Origin: Fonticella tunisiensis | Lineage (GTDB): Bacteria > Bacillota > Clostridia > Clostridiales > Caloramatoraceae | Assembly (NCBI RefSeq): GCF_004364155.1 | Contig: NZ_SOAZ01000004.1 | Span: 1-64,000, forward strand | Reading direction: 5' to 3' | Length of the DNA stretch: 64,000 nucleotides | Notes under the pieces: model-generated | Databases searched by the model: none | Told to the model about the DNA's origin: nothing | What the model saw: only the letters and a program-made list of their open reading frames with translations | Shown: positions 45,448-54,032 of the stretch, piece by piece | Layout: each line of letters begins with the position of its first letter | Numbering within the stretch: the first letter of the stretch is position 1 | Made by a program: the position numbers and the translations under genes

Positions 45448-46434
45448 ATGCATATTCCAGAGAACTATTTAAGCCCGTCAACCTGTGCAGTGTTAGGTGC
45501 TGCAATGGTTCCAGTATGGAAAAGAGCTTCAGCAAACGTTAAAAGGGAATTTTCAAAGAAGAAGATGCCCCTGCTTGGAGTGGGAGCAGCATTTTCATTT
45601 TTAATCATGATGTTTAACCTTCCTCTTCCGGGGGGAACAACGGGCCATGCCGTTGGGGCAGCACTTATTTCAATACTTTTAGGTCCCTACGCTGCCTCAA
45701 TATCGGTTACAATAGCCCTCGCAGTTCAGGCCCTTTTCTTTGGAGATGGCGGAATATTAGCCCTTGGTGCAAACGCCTTTAACCTTGCCTTTATCATGCC
45801 CTTTACGGCACACTATATTTACAAAATAATGATGGGCAGAGGTGGAAACAGAAGAAATTACATAGCTGCATTTTTAGCAGGATATGTATCCTTAAATGCT
45901 GCTGCACTTTTTACAGCGGTAGAGCTTGGAATACAGCCTGTTCTTTTCAAGGATGCATCGGGAATGCCCCTTTATAACCCCTATGGGCTGAGCATTTCGG
46001 TTCCTGCCATGATGATACCACACCTGCTTGTTGCCGGGGTTGTAGAGGGAATCGTAACGGCAGGGGTTTATGGATATATAAGAAAAGTTTCAGGGGAAGG
46101 GCTAAATGAAGGAAGAGGTTTAAAGATAAGACCCCTCTATGTAGCCCTTATCGTTATGATCATTCTCTCACCTCTAGGGCTTTTAGCATCGGGCACCGCA
46201 TGGGGCGAGTGGGGGGCTGATGAAATAAAGAGCATTGTAGGATTTGTCCCCCAGGGAATGGAAAAGGGCTTTAACTTCAAATCGAGCCTTCCTGACTATA
46301 CCGTTCCAGGCTTTTCGGAACATATGGGATATATATTGTCCGGTATTATAGGCGTTTTGATAATAGTGTTTCTTTTCATGGCCATTTCAGCAGCTCTATT
46401 TATAAAAAGGGAAGTTAAAATAACTGATAAGTAG
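45448..46434 (+). CDS. cbiM: ECF-type cobalt/nickel transporter, S component (CbiM)
   Basis: 328-aa membrane protein. The start at ATG 45448 gives MHIPENYLSP; Met1-His2 form part of the metal site in CbiM/NikM, and a further His lies in GTTGHAVGA near residue 67, so the start is functionally fixed. GAGGAGG precedes it. The C-terminal LPDYTVPGF region with one more helix matches the PDGLE-type extension that replaces a separate CbiN. It transports Co2+ or Ni2+; which one cannot be told. Confidence 0.93.
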   Translation: MHIPENYLSPSTCAVLGAAMVPVWKRASANVKREFSKKKMPLLGVGAAFSFLIMMFNLPLPGGTTGHAVGAALISILLGPYAASISVTIALAVQALFFGDGGILALGANAFNLAFIMPFTAHYIYKIMMGRGGNRRNYIAAFLAGYVSLNAAALFTAVELGIQPVLFKDASGMPLYNPYGLSISVPAMMIPHLLVAGVVEGIVTAGVYGYIRKVSGEGLNEGRGLKIRPLYVALIVMIILSPLGLLASGTAWGEWGADEIKSIVGFVPQGMEKGFNFKSSLPDYTVPGFSEHMGYILSGIIGVLIIVFLFMAISAALFIKREVKITDK

Positions 46435-46442
46435 GTGGAAGT

Positions 46443-47222
46443 GTGGATTGGCTTTTTAGAGAGGATAGGTACGAACCTGGAAGTGACAGCTTAAAATTTA
46501 TAGACAAAAGTCTGATGTCTATACTGAAAATATTATCAAAGATCGATAGATTGGGTGGGCAAAGGAGAGGGATCCTTTATGGTGTAACTCCACCATTAAA
46601 GCTTATTTCAACCATTTTAACTGTTGTATGTGTGTCAACTTCACGGGACGCAACCTTTCTTCTCTCTGCAGGATTATTTGTTTTAATAAACCTTATTATG
46701 CTTGAAAAAAGCGACAGAAAAAGAGTTTTAGCCCTTGGAATTACAGCGTCTTCCTTTAGTGCTGTTATGCTTATACCATCCATGGCAACGGGAAACATAA
46801 TAAACAGCTTAATTATCGTATACAAGGTTTTACTCACCGTCTCAATGGCCAATATTTTATCGGTATCCACTGGATGGTTTGATGTGTCAGCCTCGCTTAA
46901 ACTTCTTCTAATACCGGATATTTTCATACTGGTGCTTGAAATAACTTTAAAATATATTTATCTTCTTGGAGAGATATCATTAAATATGCTTACTGCCCTT
47001 AAAATTAGATCTATAGGCAAAAACAACAACAAATACTCCTCAATATCAGCCCTTATGGGGAATTTATTTTTAAAATCGAAGGAAATGGGGGAGGAGCTTT
47101 ACTCGGCCATGGAATGCAGGGGTTTTACAGGAGAATATAAAAGGGTATTAGCCTTTAACATATCGAGGATAGATGCAGTTTATGCTATAATTGTACTAGC
47201 TTTAACTGCAGCATATTTTTAA
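46443..47222 (+). CDS. cbiQ: ECF transporter T component (CbiQ)
   Basis: 259-aa membrane coupling protein with four or five hydrophobic segments. The C-terminal half holds the coupling helices with the ALKIRSIG and MECRGFTGEYKR pattern (the latter being the family's A-R-G-like motif) that contacts the ATPase. The GTG at 46443 is 8 bp after cbiM. It links CbiM to CbiO. Confidence 0.88.
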   Translation: MDWLFREDRYEPGSDSLKFIDKSLMSILKILSKIDRLGGQRRGILYGVTPPLKLISTILTVVCVSTSRDATFLLSAGLFVLINLIMLEKSDRKRVLALGITASSFSAVMLIPSMATGNIINSLIIVYKVLLTVSMANILSVSTGWFDVSASLKLLLIPDIFILVLEITLKYIYLLGEISLNMLTALKIRSIGKNNNKYSSISALMGNLFLKSKEMGEELYSAMECRGFTGEYKRVLAFNISRIDAVYAIIVLALTAAYF

Positions 47223-47240
47223 CTGGAGGGTGAGGCAGCC

Positions 47241-47966
47241 TTGATTGAAATTAGAAACATATCCTTTAGCTATAAAGATGCCCCGGCACTTAAAGATATA
47301 AACTTATACATAGCAAAAGGGGAGTCAATAGCCCTCATAGGCCCCAATGGAAGTGGAAAATCAACCCTTTTAAAGATTATAAACGGAATCCTGTTTCCTC
47401 AAAGAGGGGAATATTTTTTTGATGGAACAAGCATTACTGCTAAAAGGCTGGAGGACAATGCATTTTCTAAAAAATTTCATAAAAGGATAGGGTTTGTTTT
47501 TCAAAGCTCAGACTCACAGCTTTTTAATCCAACGGTATATGATGAAATAGCCTTTGCACCGAGGCAAATGGGGCTTTCCGAGGGAGAGATAGAGAGGAGA
47601 GTTTCAGACCTTTTAAAGCTTCTTCAAATAGAAGAGCTTAGGTGCAGGGTACCATACCACCTTAGCGGTGGAGAGAAGAGAAAGGTTGCAGTGGCCTCTG
47701 TACTTGCTCATAATCCCGATGTGCTTGTCCTTGATGAGCCTATGAATGGGCTTGATCCAAAAACGAAGAGATTTCTCAGGGATCTTCTCATAAAGCTAAA
47801 CTCCCACGGAAAAACGATAATATGTTCAACCCATGACTTTGAGTATGTCGATGGCGTTTTTAAAAGGGCAGTGGTATTTTCAAAGGAGCACACAATAATA
47901 AGGGATGACGAATACGGCAGGATAATTTCAGATGATGAATTTTTGTATGAGAACAACATAAAATAG
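47241..47966 (+). CDS. cbiO: ECF transporter ATP-binding protein (CbiO)
   Basis: 241-aa ATPase. Walker A GPNGSGKST near residue 35, signature LSGGEKRK near 142, Walker B VLVLDEPMNGLDP near 162, and STHDFEYV with the switch His near 196. The TTG at 47241 has GGTGAGG 7 nt upstream. It ends at a bidirectional hairpin. The three genes form a complete metal importer. Confidence 0.92.
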   Translation: MIEIRNISFSYKDAPALKDINLYIAKGESIALIGPNGSGKSTLLKIINGILFPQRGEYFFDGTSITAKRLEDNAFSKKFHKRIGFVFQSSDSQLFNPTVYDEIAFAPRQMGLSEGEIERRVSDLLKLLQIEELRCRVPYHLSGGEKRKVAVASVLAHNPDVLVLDEPMNGLDPKTKRFLRDLLIKLNSHGKTIICSTHDFEYVDGVFKRAVVFSKEHTIIRDDEYGRIISDDEFLYENNIK

Positions 47967-47988
47967 CAGGTTTATTTACCTGCTATTT
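47961..47988. terminator. Bidirectional hairpin over two stop codons
   Basis: AAATAGCAGGT (47961-47971) pairs with ACCTGCTATTT (47978-47988). It includes the cbiO stop codon and the end of the convergent glycosyltransferase gene. Confidence 0.8.
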
Positions 47989-49096
47989 GCCTGTAGGCAT
48001 TTATAGTTTCAACAGCCGTTTTCTTCCAGTTGTACATTGCACTTCTTCTAAGGCCCTTAAAGGACATTTCAATTCTTAACTTCTCATCTTCTATGAGCAT
48101 AAGGAGCTTTTCCGCTATATCGTCTATGTTTTCAGGCTTTATATAAAGGGCGTCATCTCCCAATATTTCAGGGATGGAGGTGACGTTTGAAGCTATGGTG
48201 GGAGTTCCACAGGCCATTGCCTCAAGGGGAGGAAGTCCAAAGCCTTCGTAGAATGAAGGGTAGCAGAACACGCTTGCTGCATTATAGAATACGGGAAGCT
48301 CTTCAACGGGGACATATCCTGTAAAAATTACATCTTCCTTAAGGCCGAGTTCATAGGCAAGATCCCTGTAGTCATAGTAGGAACGTCCCTTTTTGCCAAG
48401 TATAACGAGTTTATATTTTTTCTTAAGCTTTGGCTTTATTTTGCTGAAGGCCTGAATGAGTCCCGTTATGTTTTTCCTGGGACTGAAGCCTCCTACATAG
48501 AGTATGAAATTTTCTTCAATTTTATAGTTTTCCTTTACAAAGTTTTTGCACAACGTTTTATTCTGAGGATAGTATATATCCTCTGCTGCAAGATGGGTAA
48601 CGAAGATTTTATCCTCAGGGAAGCCCATGGATTTTATTATATCCTGTTTTGAAAATTCCGACACCGTTATTATTCCGTCGCAGAGGGGTATGATTTCAGG
48701 TATTTCCTTCGTATATATTTTTAGATACTGGGGCCCTACAGTCTCGGGCATTCTGAAGGGAATAACATCATGAAGGGTTATGACAAAGGGGGAAGTTTTC
48801 TCCCTGGGAAGGCCTATACCGTTTTGAGGGACATGGTATATATCCATTCCTGTATTTGTTAGTATATTTGGAATATCTATTTCCTCCCAAAAATTTTCCC
48901 TTCTGTCCTCGGATATCAGCCTGATATCTATATTATCCCCGGGGTTAAGATCGGATATATTTTCATCAGGAAGAAAAAGAAGATACCTGTTTAGTTTATC
49001 AATGAGATTTATATTGTATATCAACTGGTAGGTATAGGTTCCAATTCCTGTTCCCCTATACCATCTTGCCGCCCGTGCATCAATTCCTATATTCAT
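47972..49096 (-). CDS. Glycosyltransferase family 4 (paralogue of the 29774 gene)
   Basis: 374-aa GT-B enzyme. It shares [33 protein letters not shown]-type and [16 protein letters not shown] features with the glycosyltransferase at 29774-30901; the two are clear paralogues. Sugar donor and acceptor are unknown. A plausible sigma-K -10 (CATATTATG at 49135-49127, minus strand) lies upstream, consistent with expression in the mother cell. Confidence 0.9.
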   Translation of the reverse strand: MNIGIDARAARWYRGTGIGTYTYQLIYNINLIDKLNRYLLFLPDENISDLNPGDNIDIRLISEDRRENFWEEIDIPNILTNTGMDIYHVPQNGIGLPREKTSPFVITLHDVIPFRMPETVGPQYLKIYTKEIPEIIPLCDGIITVSEFSKQDIIKSMGFPEDKIFVTHLAAEDIYYPQNKTLCKNFVKENYKIEENFILYVGGFSPRKNITGLIQAFSKIKPKLKKKYKLVILGKKGRSYYDYRDLAYELGLKEDVIFTGYVPVEELPVFYNAASVFCYPSFYEGFGLPPLEAMACGTPTIASNVTSIPEILGDDALYIKPENIDDIAEKLLMLIEDEKLRIEMSFKGLRRSAMYNWKKTAVETINAYRQIAGK

Positions 49097-49126
49097 GGCA
49101 ACCTCACAATTTAATTTCTACTATAC

Positions 49127-49154
49127 CATAATATGGATTGCGGTTTGATTGTGT
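49127..49154 (-). promoter_or_regulatory. Weak sigma-K promoter candidate
   Basis: Minus strand AC followed 15-17 nt later by CATATTATG, close to CATAnnnTA with one mismatch. It precedes the glycosyltransferase gene by about 30 bp. Confidence 0.35.
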
Positions 49155-49209
49155 GAGAGCCAATACATTGTGAAGAAGACATAAGGTAAAATATTTTATA
49201 TATGTTACC

Positions 49210-50982
49210 TTATGTTAATGATATGAACTTCTCTATATCCTCTTCAATAACCTTAAGGGAACTTCTCCAGAAATCTATTGAGTGAACGTCTATGTTCATC
49301 ATTGCAGCCACATCGGCTATGCTGTTTTTCCCTGTCGCTGCAAGGAGATTATCGTAAGATTCTACGAACTCCTCTCCGCGCTTAAGGTACTCAGCATATA
49401 ATCCCTTTGCAAAGAGAAGGCCAAAGGCATAGGGAAAGTTGTAGAAGTTCGCTTCAGCATAGTAGTAATGGGGTTTGTTTATCCACATATATGGATGGAG
49501 GTAATTATGATCAAGCCCATCTCCATAGGCTTCCTTCTGGGCGTTAAGCATCATTTCCTTAAGTTCATTTACAGAGAGAGCTCCCTCTTCCCTTCTTCTA
49601 AAGAGCTCGCTTTCAAATAGAAATCTGCTGTAAATATCGACTATAACCTGACCTGAGGACGATATATCGCTCTCAAGGATTGTAAGGGCCTCTTCCTTTC
49701 CTGCCTCCTTAAGGGCAGCGTTTTTTATTATGGTTTCATTAAATATCGATGCAGTTTCTGCAAGGGGCATTGGATAATCGCTGTTTAAAAAGCTTTCATT
49801 AACAAGGCAGGCTCCGTGATATCCATGTCCAAGTTCATGGGCTAAAGTGCTGACATCGTTAAAGCTTCCTGTAAAGTTTGAAAGTATTCTGCTTTCCTTT
49901 ATTGGATGAAGATTATAGCAGAAAGCCCCTCCTCTTTTTCCTTCCCTTGGCTCTGCATCTATCCATCTCTTATCGAATGCATTTTTAACATAATCGGAAA
50001 GCCTTTTGCTAAAGCCTTTGAAGCTATTAACTATAAAATCCCTGGCCTCCTCAAATGTAAATCTCATGTCAGCCTCTCCAACAGGGGCAAAGAGGTCGTA
50101 GAATGGAAGCCCGTTTTTATGTCCAAGTATCTCAGCCTTTTTTCTGTAGTACCTGTGGAAATATGGAAGGCTTTCCCTCATAGCGGATAACATTGCATCG
50201 AGGGTTTCCTTATCCATTCTTGAATCCATAAGGGTTTTCTCAAGTACTGAATTATATCCTCGAAGCTTTGATATTGTAATAACCTCCCCCTTAATTCCGT
50301 TTAAGCATGCTGCAGAGGACTCTTCGATTTTCTCATATGCCTTAAGCTCTGCATAGTATGCGCTTTTTCTAACTTCAGGGTTTTTATCGTAGGCCATATT
50401 CCTTACAACTGGCAGGGGCAGATGTTTTTCTTCACCGTCTATAGTTATATCAACAAGAAGCGTGGAGGATAGAAGATTTTGAAGCTTTGACCATGCGTTT
50501 GAGCCTGTGTTTTTCATTTTAGCTATTATGACTTCTTCCTTATCGCTTAATAAGTATTTGCTTCTTCTCACTATTTCCTTTAAATAGAACCTGTGCTCCT
50601 TTAAAAGCTCAGAGGCTTCTATTATGTTATCAATATCTTCAAGTGAACCAACCCACTTTTTAAATGTGGATGTCGGTTCGGTAAGTTCAGGTATTTTTCC
50701 ATAGAGTATGTCTGAAGTGCGAAGAGCCTTCTCATTTTTAGCCTCAACGCTCAGTGTAAGCTCCGTATATGCTGAGAGCTTTGAAAAAAGTGAATAAAAT
50801 TCGTTTTGAATCTTTATAAACTCTTCAATTTTTTCTACAGGATCATCCTTTGTTGAAAGATTGTTCTTGACCCACTCTTTAATATTCTTAATGTATTCAT
50901 CGCACCTTTTAAGATCCTCCCTGAATTCCTCCGAATCAAAGGAAGTGTAAAGAGTATCAAGGCTCCATCTCATATTATCCAT
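49210..50982 (-). CDS. pepF: Oligoendopeptidase F
   Basis: 590-aa M3 family zinc peptidase cleaving short peptides in the cytoplasm. The zinc motif HELGH is near residue 384 with a downstream Glu in ETASIFNE near 412. The helical N-terminal PepF domain covers about residues 1-200. GGAGGG lies before the ATG. It is a single gene, not visibly coupled to neighbours. In Bacillus, PepF has been linked to peptide turnover and sporulation control; no such role can be claimed here. Confidence 0.93.
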   Translation of the reverse strand: MDNMRWSLDTLYTSFDSEEFREDLKRCDEYIKNIKEWVKNNLSTKDDPVEKIEEFIKIQNEFYSLFSKLSAYTELTLSVEAKNEKALRTSDILYGKIPELTEPTSTFKKWVGSLEDIDNIIEASELLKEHRFYLKEIVRRSKYLLSDKEEVIIAKMKNTGSNAWSKLQNLLSSTLLVDITIDGEEKHLPLPVVRNMAYDKNPEVRKSAYYAELKAYEKIEESSAACLNGIKGEVITISKLRGYNSVLEKTLMDSRMDKETLDAMLSAMRESLPYFHRYYRKKAEILGHKNGLPFYDLFAPVGEADMRFTFEEARDFIVNSFKGFSKRLSDYVKNAFDKRWIDAEPREGKRGGAFCYNLHPIKESRILSNFTGSFNDVSTLAHELGHGYHGACLVNESFLNSDYPMPLAETASIFNETIIKNAALKEAGKEEALTILESDISSSGQVIVDIYSRFLFESELFRRREEGALSVNELKEMMLNAQKEAYGDGLDHNYLHPYMWINKPHYYYAEANFYNFPYAFGLLFAKGLYAEYLKRGEEFVESYDNLLAATGKNSIADVAAMMNIDVHSIDFWRSSLKVIEEDIEKFISLT

Positions 50983-51099
50983 ATTATCCCTCCTGACGGT
51001 TTTATTTAATAATACCTCTATTTTCAGAACAATTCAACTTGCGGCAATATTAGTATGTGTTGAAAGAAAAATATCTATTGCTTTAAAATTGCTGATACC

Positions 51100-51169
51100 T
51101 TGTAGAGGCGAACAGTGCTACCGGCAAAATAGCCATTACTGTGCGAAGAAACGATGTTCTCCCCTACAA
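51100..51169. repeat. Short palindromic intergenic repeat
   Basis: TTGTAGAGGCGAACA (51100-51114) pairs imperfectly with TGTTCTCCCCTACAA (51155-51169). It resembles the GTAGGGGCGA-type palindromes scattered in many Firmicute genomes. It is the only clear content of the gap between pepF and the cotS-like gene. Confidence 0.5.
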
Positions 51170-51249
51170 CAGAAATGGCAAATCTTTATTGTTTCTTATT
51201 TATCATACAAATGCTTTCTACGACATAAAAATAGTTAGGGGGTGATTAT

Positions 51250-52245
51250 ATGGTAAGAGAAACTGAAATATCAACACAGTTTGGATTTAAAATATACGAA
51301 TTTATACCAATGAGAGGAGTGTATCTTCTAAAAACTAATAAAGGAAACAAATGTTTAAAAAAGATAAATTACGGAATTCAAAAGTTGATGTATTTATATC
51401 AAGCAAAGGAACATATAATAAGAAACGGTTTTAAAAATATTGACAGGTATAATCTATCCCTTGAAGGAACCCCCTATGCCCTTGTAAATGACGACATATA
51501 CGTTATAACAGATTGGATTGAGGGGAGGGAATGTGATTTTAAAAAAATTGACGAATTGATGAAGGCATCGGAAACCCTTGCAGTATTTCACTTAAGTGCA
51601 CGGGGCTTTATTCCCGATGAGAGCGTTAAAGTCAGGGATGATATAGGAAAGCTCCCTCAGACCATGGAAAAGAGGATGTCAACACTTAATAAAATGAGGG
51701 ACATAGCAAGAAAGAACAGGAGAAAAACTGAGTTTGATATTATGTACCTATCCAATGTTGATTCCTACCTGGACCTTGCAAAGCAGGCAGTTAAGACACT
51801 TGATATGGAGGGGTATATAAGGCTTTGTGAAAGGTCCTATTTTGACAGGGTTCTATGCCATCACGATTACACATACCATAATATACTGTTCGATAAGGAT
51901 GAAAACGCTCACATAGTAGATTTTGATTACTGTAAATCAGAGCTTCAGATATATGATGTTTCAACGCTTATAATAAAAGCCCTCAAGAGGCTTGACTGGA
52001 ACGTTGAATATGCAAGGGCTATTGTAGGTGCATATAATAGGGTAAGACAAATTAGCAGTGAGGAGGAAAATATGCTTAAAACGCTCCTTATATTCCCCCA
52101 GAGGTTCTGGAGGCTTGCAAACAGGTTCTATTATAGAGAATCAGGCTGGAGCGAAGGGGTGTTCATCAAAAAGATGAGGGAGATAATCGAAGAAAAGGAA
52201 AAATATTTGAATTTCATAGGAAATGTGGATGAGATTTTTAAATAA
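51250..52245 (+). CDS. CotS family spore coat protein, kinase-like fold
   Basis: 331-aa fourth CotS-like protein in the window. The N-lobe Lys is probably in KCLKKINYG near residue 35, as in the 33331 gene. The catalytic-type motif CHHDYTYHNILF is near 205, and HIVDFDYC near 223. It is followed by YDVSTLII rather than HDLS. GGGGGTG lies upstream of the ATG. It is alone, convergent with a GT2 gene. Probably a coat component with possible kinase activity on an unknown glycan or lipid. Confidence 0.87.
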   Translation: MVRETEISTQFGFKIYEFIPMRGVYLLKTNKGNKCLKKINYGIQKLMYLYQAKEHIIRNGFKNIDRYNLSLEGTPYALVNDDIYVITDWIEGRECDFKKIDELMKASETLAVFHLSARGFIPDESVKVRDDIGKLPQTMEKRMSTLNKMRDIARKNRRKTEFDIMYLSNVDSYLDLAKQAVKTLDMEGYIRLCERSYFDRVLCHHDYTYHNILFDKDENAHIVDFDYCKSELQIYDVSTLIIKALKRLDWNVEYARAIVGAYNRVRQISSEEENMLKTLLIFPQRFWRLANRFYYRESGWSEGVFIKKMREIIEEKEKYLNFIGNVDEIFK

Positions 52246-52281
52246 ATGATGCTGCTCTAAGCTTTTAGGGCAGCATCATTT
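52244..52281. terminator. Bidirectional terminator
   Basis: AAATGATGCTGC (52244-52255) pairs perfectly with GCAGCATCATTT (52270-52281) between the convergent cotS-like and GT2 genes. Confidence 0.85.
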
Positions 52282-53054
52282 AACATTATATCAAGAAGAT
52301 CAAAGCGCCTGTCCTTATGGTATCCCGTATATTCAATATCTTCATATACTCTGCTCAAGGTATTGTTTTTGACGTAGTTGATTCCGCATATGCAGTCGCC
52401 TATTATTGTTTCCGCCATTTTTAAAGCATGTTTTTCCGTCCTGGACATAAGGCTTAAAAATCTGTGGAGTTTGTTTAGCCCAACATCCACCGTAAATCCC
52501 ATCTTAACTGCCCAGCACAAAAGCAGGGGAGGAATGGATATATAATGAATGGGGATGGATTCAGCAAGGCGTTTTGAAATTCCATGTGGCCCGTGGGAGG
52601 GCGTTGAGTATTTTATCTTGTCGAAAAGGTTAAGCTCCATATTCAGCATCTTTCTAAATTCAAGGACATAGTAGGCAAGCCCCGATGGAAGTTCATTATC
52701 GTAATAGCAGTCGGTAAGGGATAGGTCAACTCCCAGTTTTAATGATTTTATAAGGGTATTTATATCATCCTTTGTAATTCCAAGCATGTCTCCATCTATA
52801 AATATAAAGTATTCACCTCCATCGGAAAGGGCATAGGAGAGCCCTACAGCCCTTGGAACGTCGTGACCTAAGGGTGTATTGCAGTATAGTATATTTATTT
52901 TATGGGATTCAAAACTTTTTAAAATATCAAGCGTATTGTCTGTGCTCCCGTTATCTACAACGAGTATTTTATCAGCATCGCTTTTGCTTACTTCCTTTAA
53001 TATCTCTTTAATAAACCTGCCTTCATTATAGCAGGGGATAATTACATATATCAT
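52257..53054 (-). CDS. Glycosyltransferase family 2
   Basis: 265-aa GT-A enzyme. VIIPCYNEG at the N-terminus, VVDNGSTDNT near residue 32 and the metal-binding FIDGDM near 88 are typical. The C-terminal half is helical without clear membrane spans. ATG 53054 has GGAGAG 8 nt upstream; a TTG/GTG extension to 53072 is less likely. It diverges from yabG and probably adds sugars to a spore or surface polymer. Donor and acceptor unknown. Confidence 0.88.
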   Translation of the reverse strand: MIYVIIPCYNEGRFIKEILKEVSKSDADKILVVDNGSTDNTLDILKSFESHKINILYCNTPLGHDVPRAVGLSYALSDGGEYFIFIDGDMLGITKDDINTLIKSLKLGVDLSLTDCYYDNELPSGLAYYVLEFRKMLNMELNLFDKIKYSTPSHGPHGISKRLAESIPIHYISIPPLLLCWAVKMGFTVDVGLNKLHRFLSLMSRTEKHALKMAETIIGDCICGINYVKNNTLSRVYEDIEYTGYHKDRRFDLLDIMLNDAALKA

Positions 53055-53089
53055 AAGAACCACTCTCCACATCTCTCAAATTGTCGTTA

Positions 53090-53117
53090 ACAAAAATTGT
53101 CGATATTTCATATTATA
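53090..53117 (+). promoter_or_regulatory. Sigma-K promoter candidate for yabG
   Basis: AC (53090-53091), 17-nt spacer, CATATTATA (53109-53117), matching the sigma-K pattern. In Bacillus subtilis yabG is transcribed by sigma-K. Confidence 0.7.
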
Positions 53118-53146
53118 TAATATACCTTTTGAAGGAGAGTGGTTCC

Positions 53147-54022
53147 ATGGATGAACTAAAGGTTGGAGATATCGTTATTCGAAAATCCTATGGAGGCGAT
53201 ATATATTTTAAAATAGTTCAGATTGTTAAAAAGCAGGACGGAAGGAATTTTTATATATTAAAGGGTACAAACCTGAGGATAATGGCCGATGCTCCAGGGG
53301 AGGATCTTGAAAAGCCTTCACTTAACAGAATAAGCCTGAACGATGAAACATATAACAAAAAGGTAAACACCATTATGAAGAAAATACTTCTTGCAAGGAG
53401 AAACCAGACCACAAGATTCAGGGGTGGAGTAATACAAAGGACAGAAGATGGTATAACCTTTGGAAAGGCAGGAAAGGTGATGCATTTAGATGGCGATGAA
53501 GAATATCTAAATGTATGTCTTCGGGGATACAAGCAGCTCGGAGTTGAAGCAATCGGAAGACCAGTCCCCGAACTCCAGCAGCCAGAAGTAATAATGGACT
53601 TACTTAAAGAATACAGGCCTGACATACTGGTAATTACAGGGCATGACGGCATGCTTAAGGGAAGTGTAAACTTTAGAAGTCTGGACAGCTATAGAAATTC
53701 AAAATATTTTGTAAAAGCAGTGAAAATAGCAAGGGAATTTGAGCCATCCTATGACGATCTTGTAATATTTGCAGGAGCATGCCAATCCCATTTTGAGGCT
53801 CTTATCGATGCAGGTGCCAATTTTGCCAGTTCACCCCATAGAATTCTCATTCACGCCCTTGATCCCGTATTCATATGTGAAAAAATAGCCTTTGGGAGCA
53901 TATCTAAATTTTTTACTCCTCAGGAGATACTTGAAAATACCATAACGGGAACAAGGGGGATTGGTGGCCTTCAAACAAGGGGAAAGTTCAGGGAGGGAAC
54001 ACCAAAATCTCCCTACGAATAG
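53147..54022 (+). CDS. yabG: Sporulation-specific protease YabG
   Basis: 291-aa cysteine-type protease that trims coat and cortex proteins in the mother cell. Recognised by KVGDIVIRKSYGGDIYFKI at the N-terminus, LHLDGDEEYLNVC near residue 108, ITGHDGML near 165 and FAGACQSHFEALI near 206, the latter including the likely catalytic Cys and His. I chose ATG 53147 (GAAGGAGAG upstream); a frame to 53081 covers the promoter. In Clostridium difficile YabG processes spore proteins needed for germination. Confidence 0.93.
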   Translation: MDELKVGDIVIRKSYGGDIYFKIVQIVKKQDGRNFYILKGTNLRIMADAPGEDLEKPSLNRISLNDETYNKKVNTIMKKILLARRNQTTRFRGGVIQRTEDGITFGKAGKVMHLDGDEEYLNVCLRGYKQLGVEAIGRPVPELQQPEVIMDLLKEYRPDILVITGHDGMLKGSVNFRSLDSYRNSKYFVKAVKIAREFEPSYDDLVIFAGACQSHFEALIDAGANFASSPHRILIHALDPVFICEKIAFGSISKFFTPQEILENTITGTRGIGGLQTRGKFREGTPKSPYE

Positions 54023-54032
54023 GAGTGATTTC

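Noticed and set aside
45348-45542. Frame overlapping the cbiM start
   Set aside because: It overlaps cbiM in another frame and has no family; at most its 5' end could be a leader peptide, noted in the findings.
51100-51169. Possible CRISPR-like repeat
   Set aside because: It is a single palindrome with no regularly spaced copies; no CRISPR array is present in the window.
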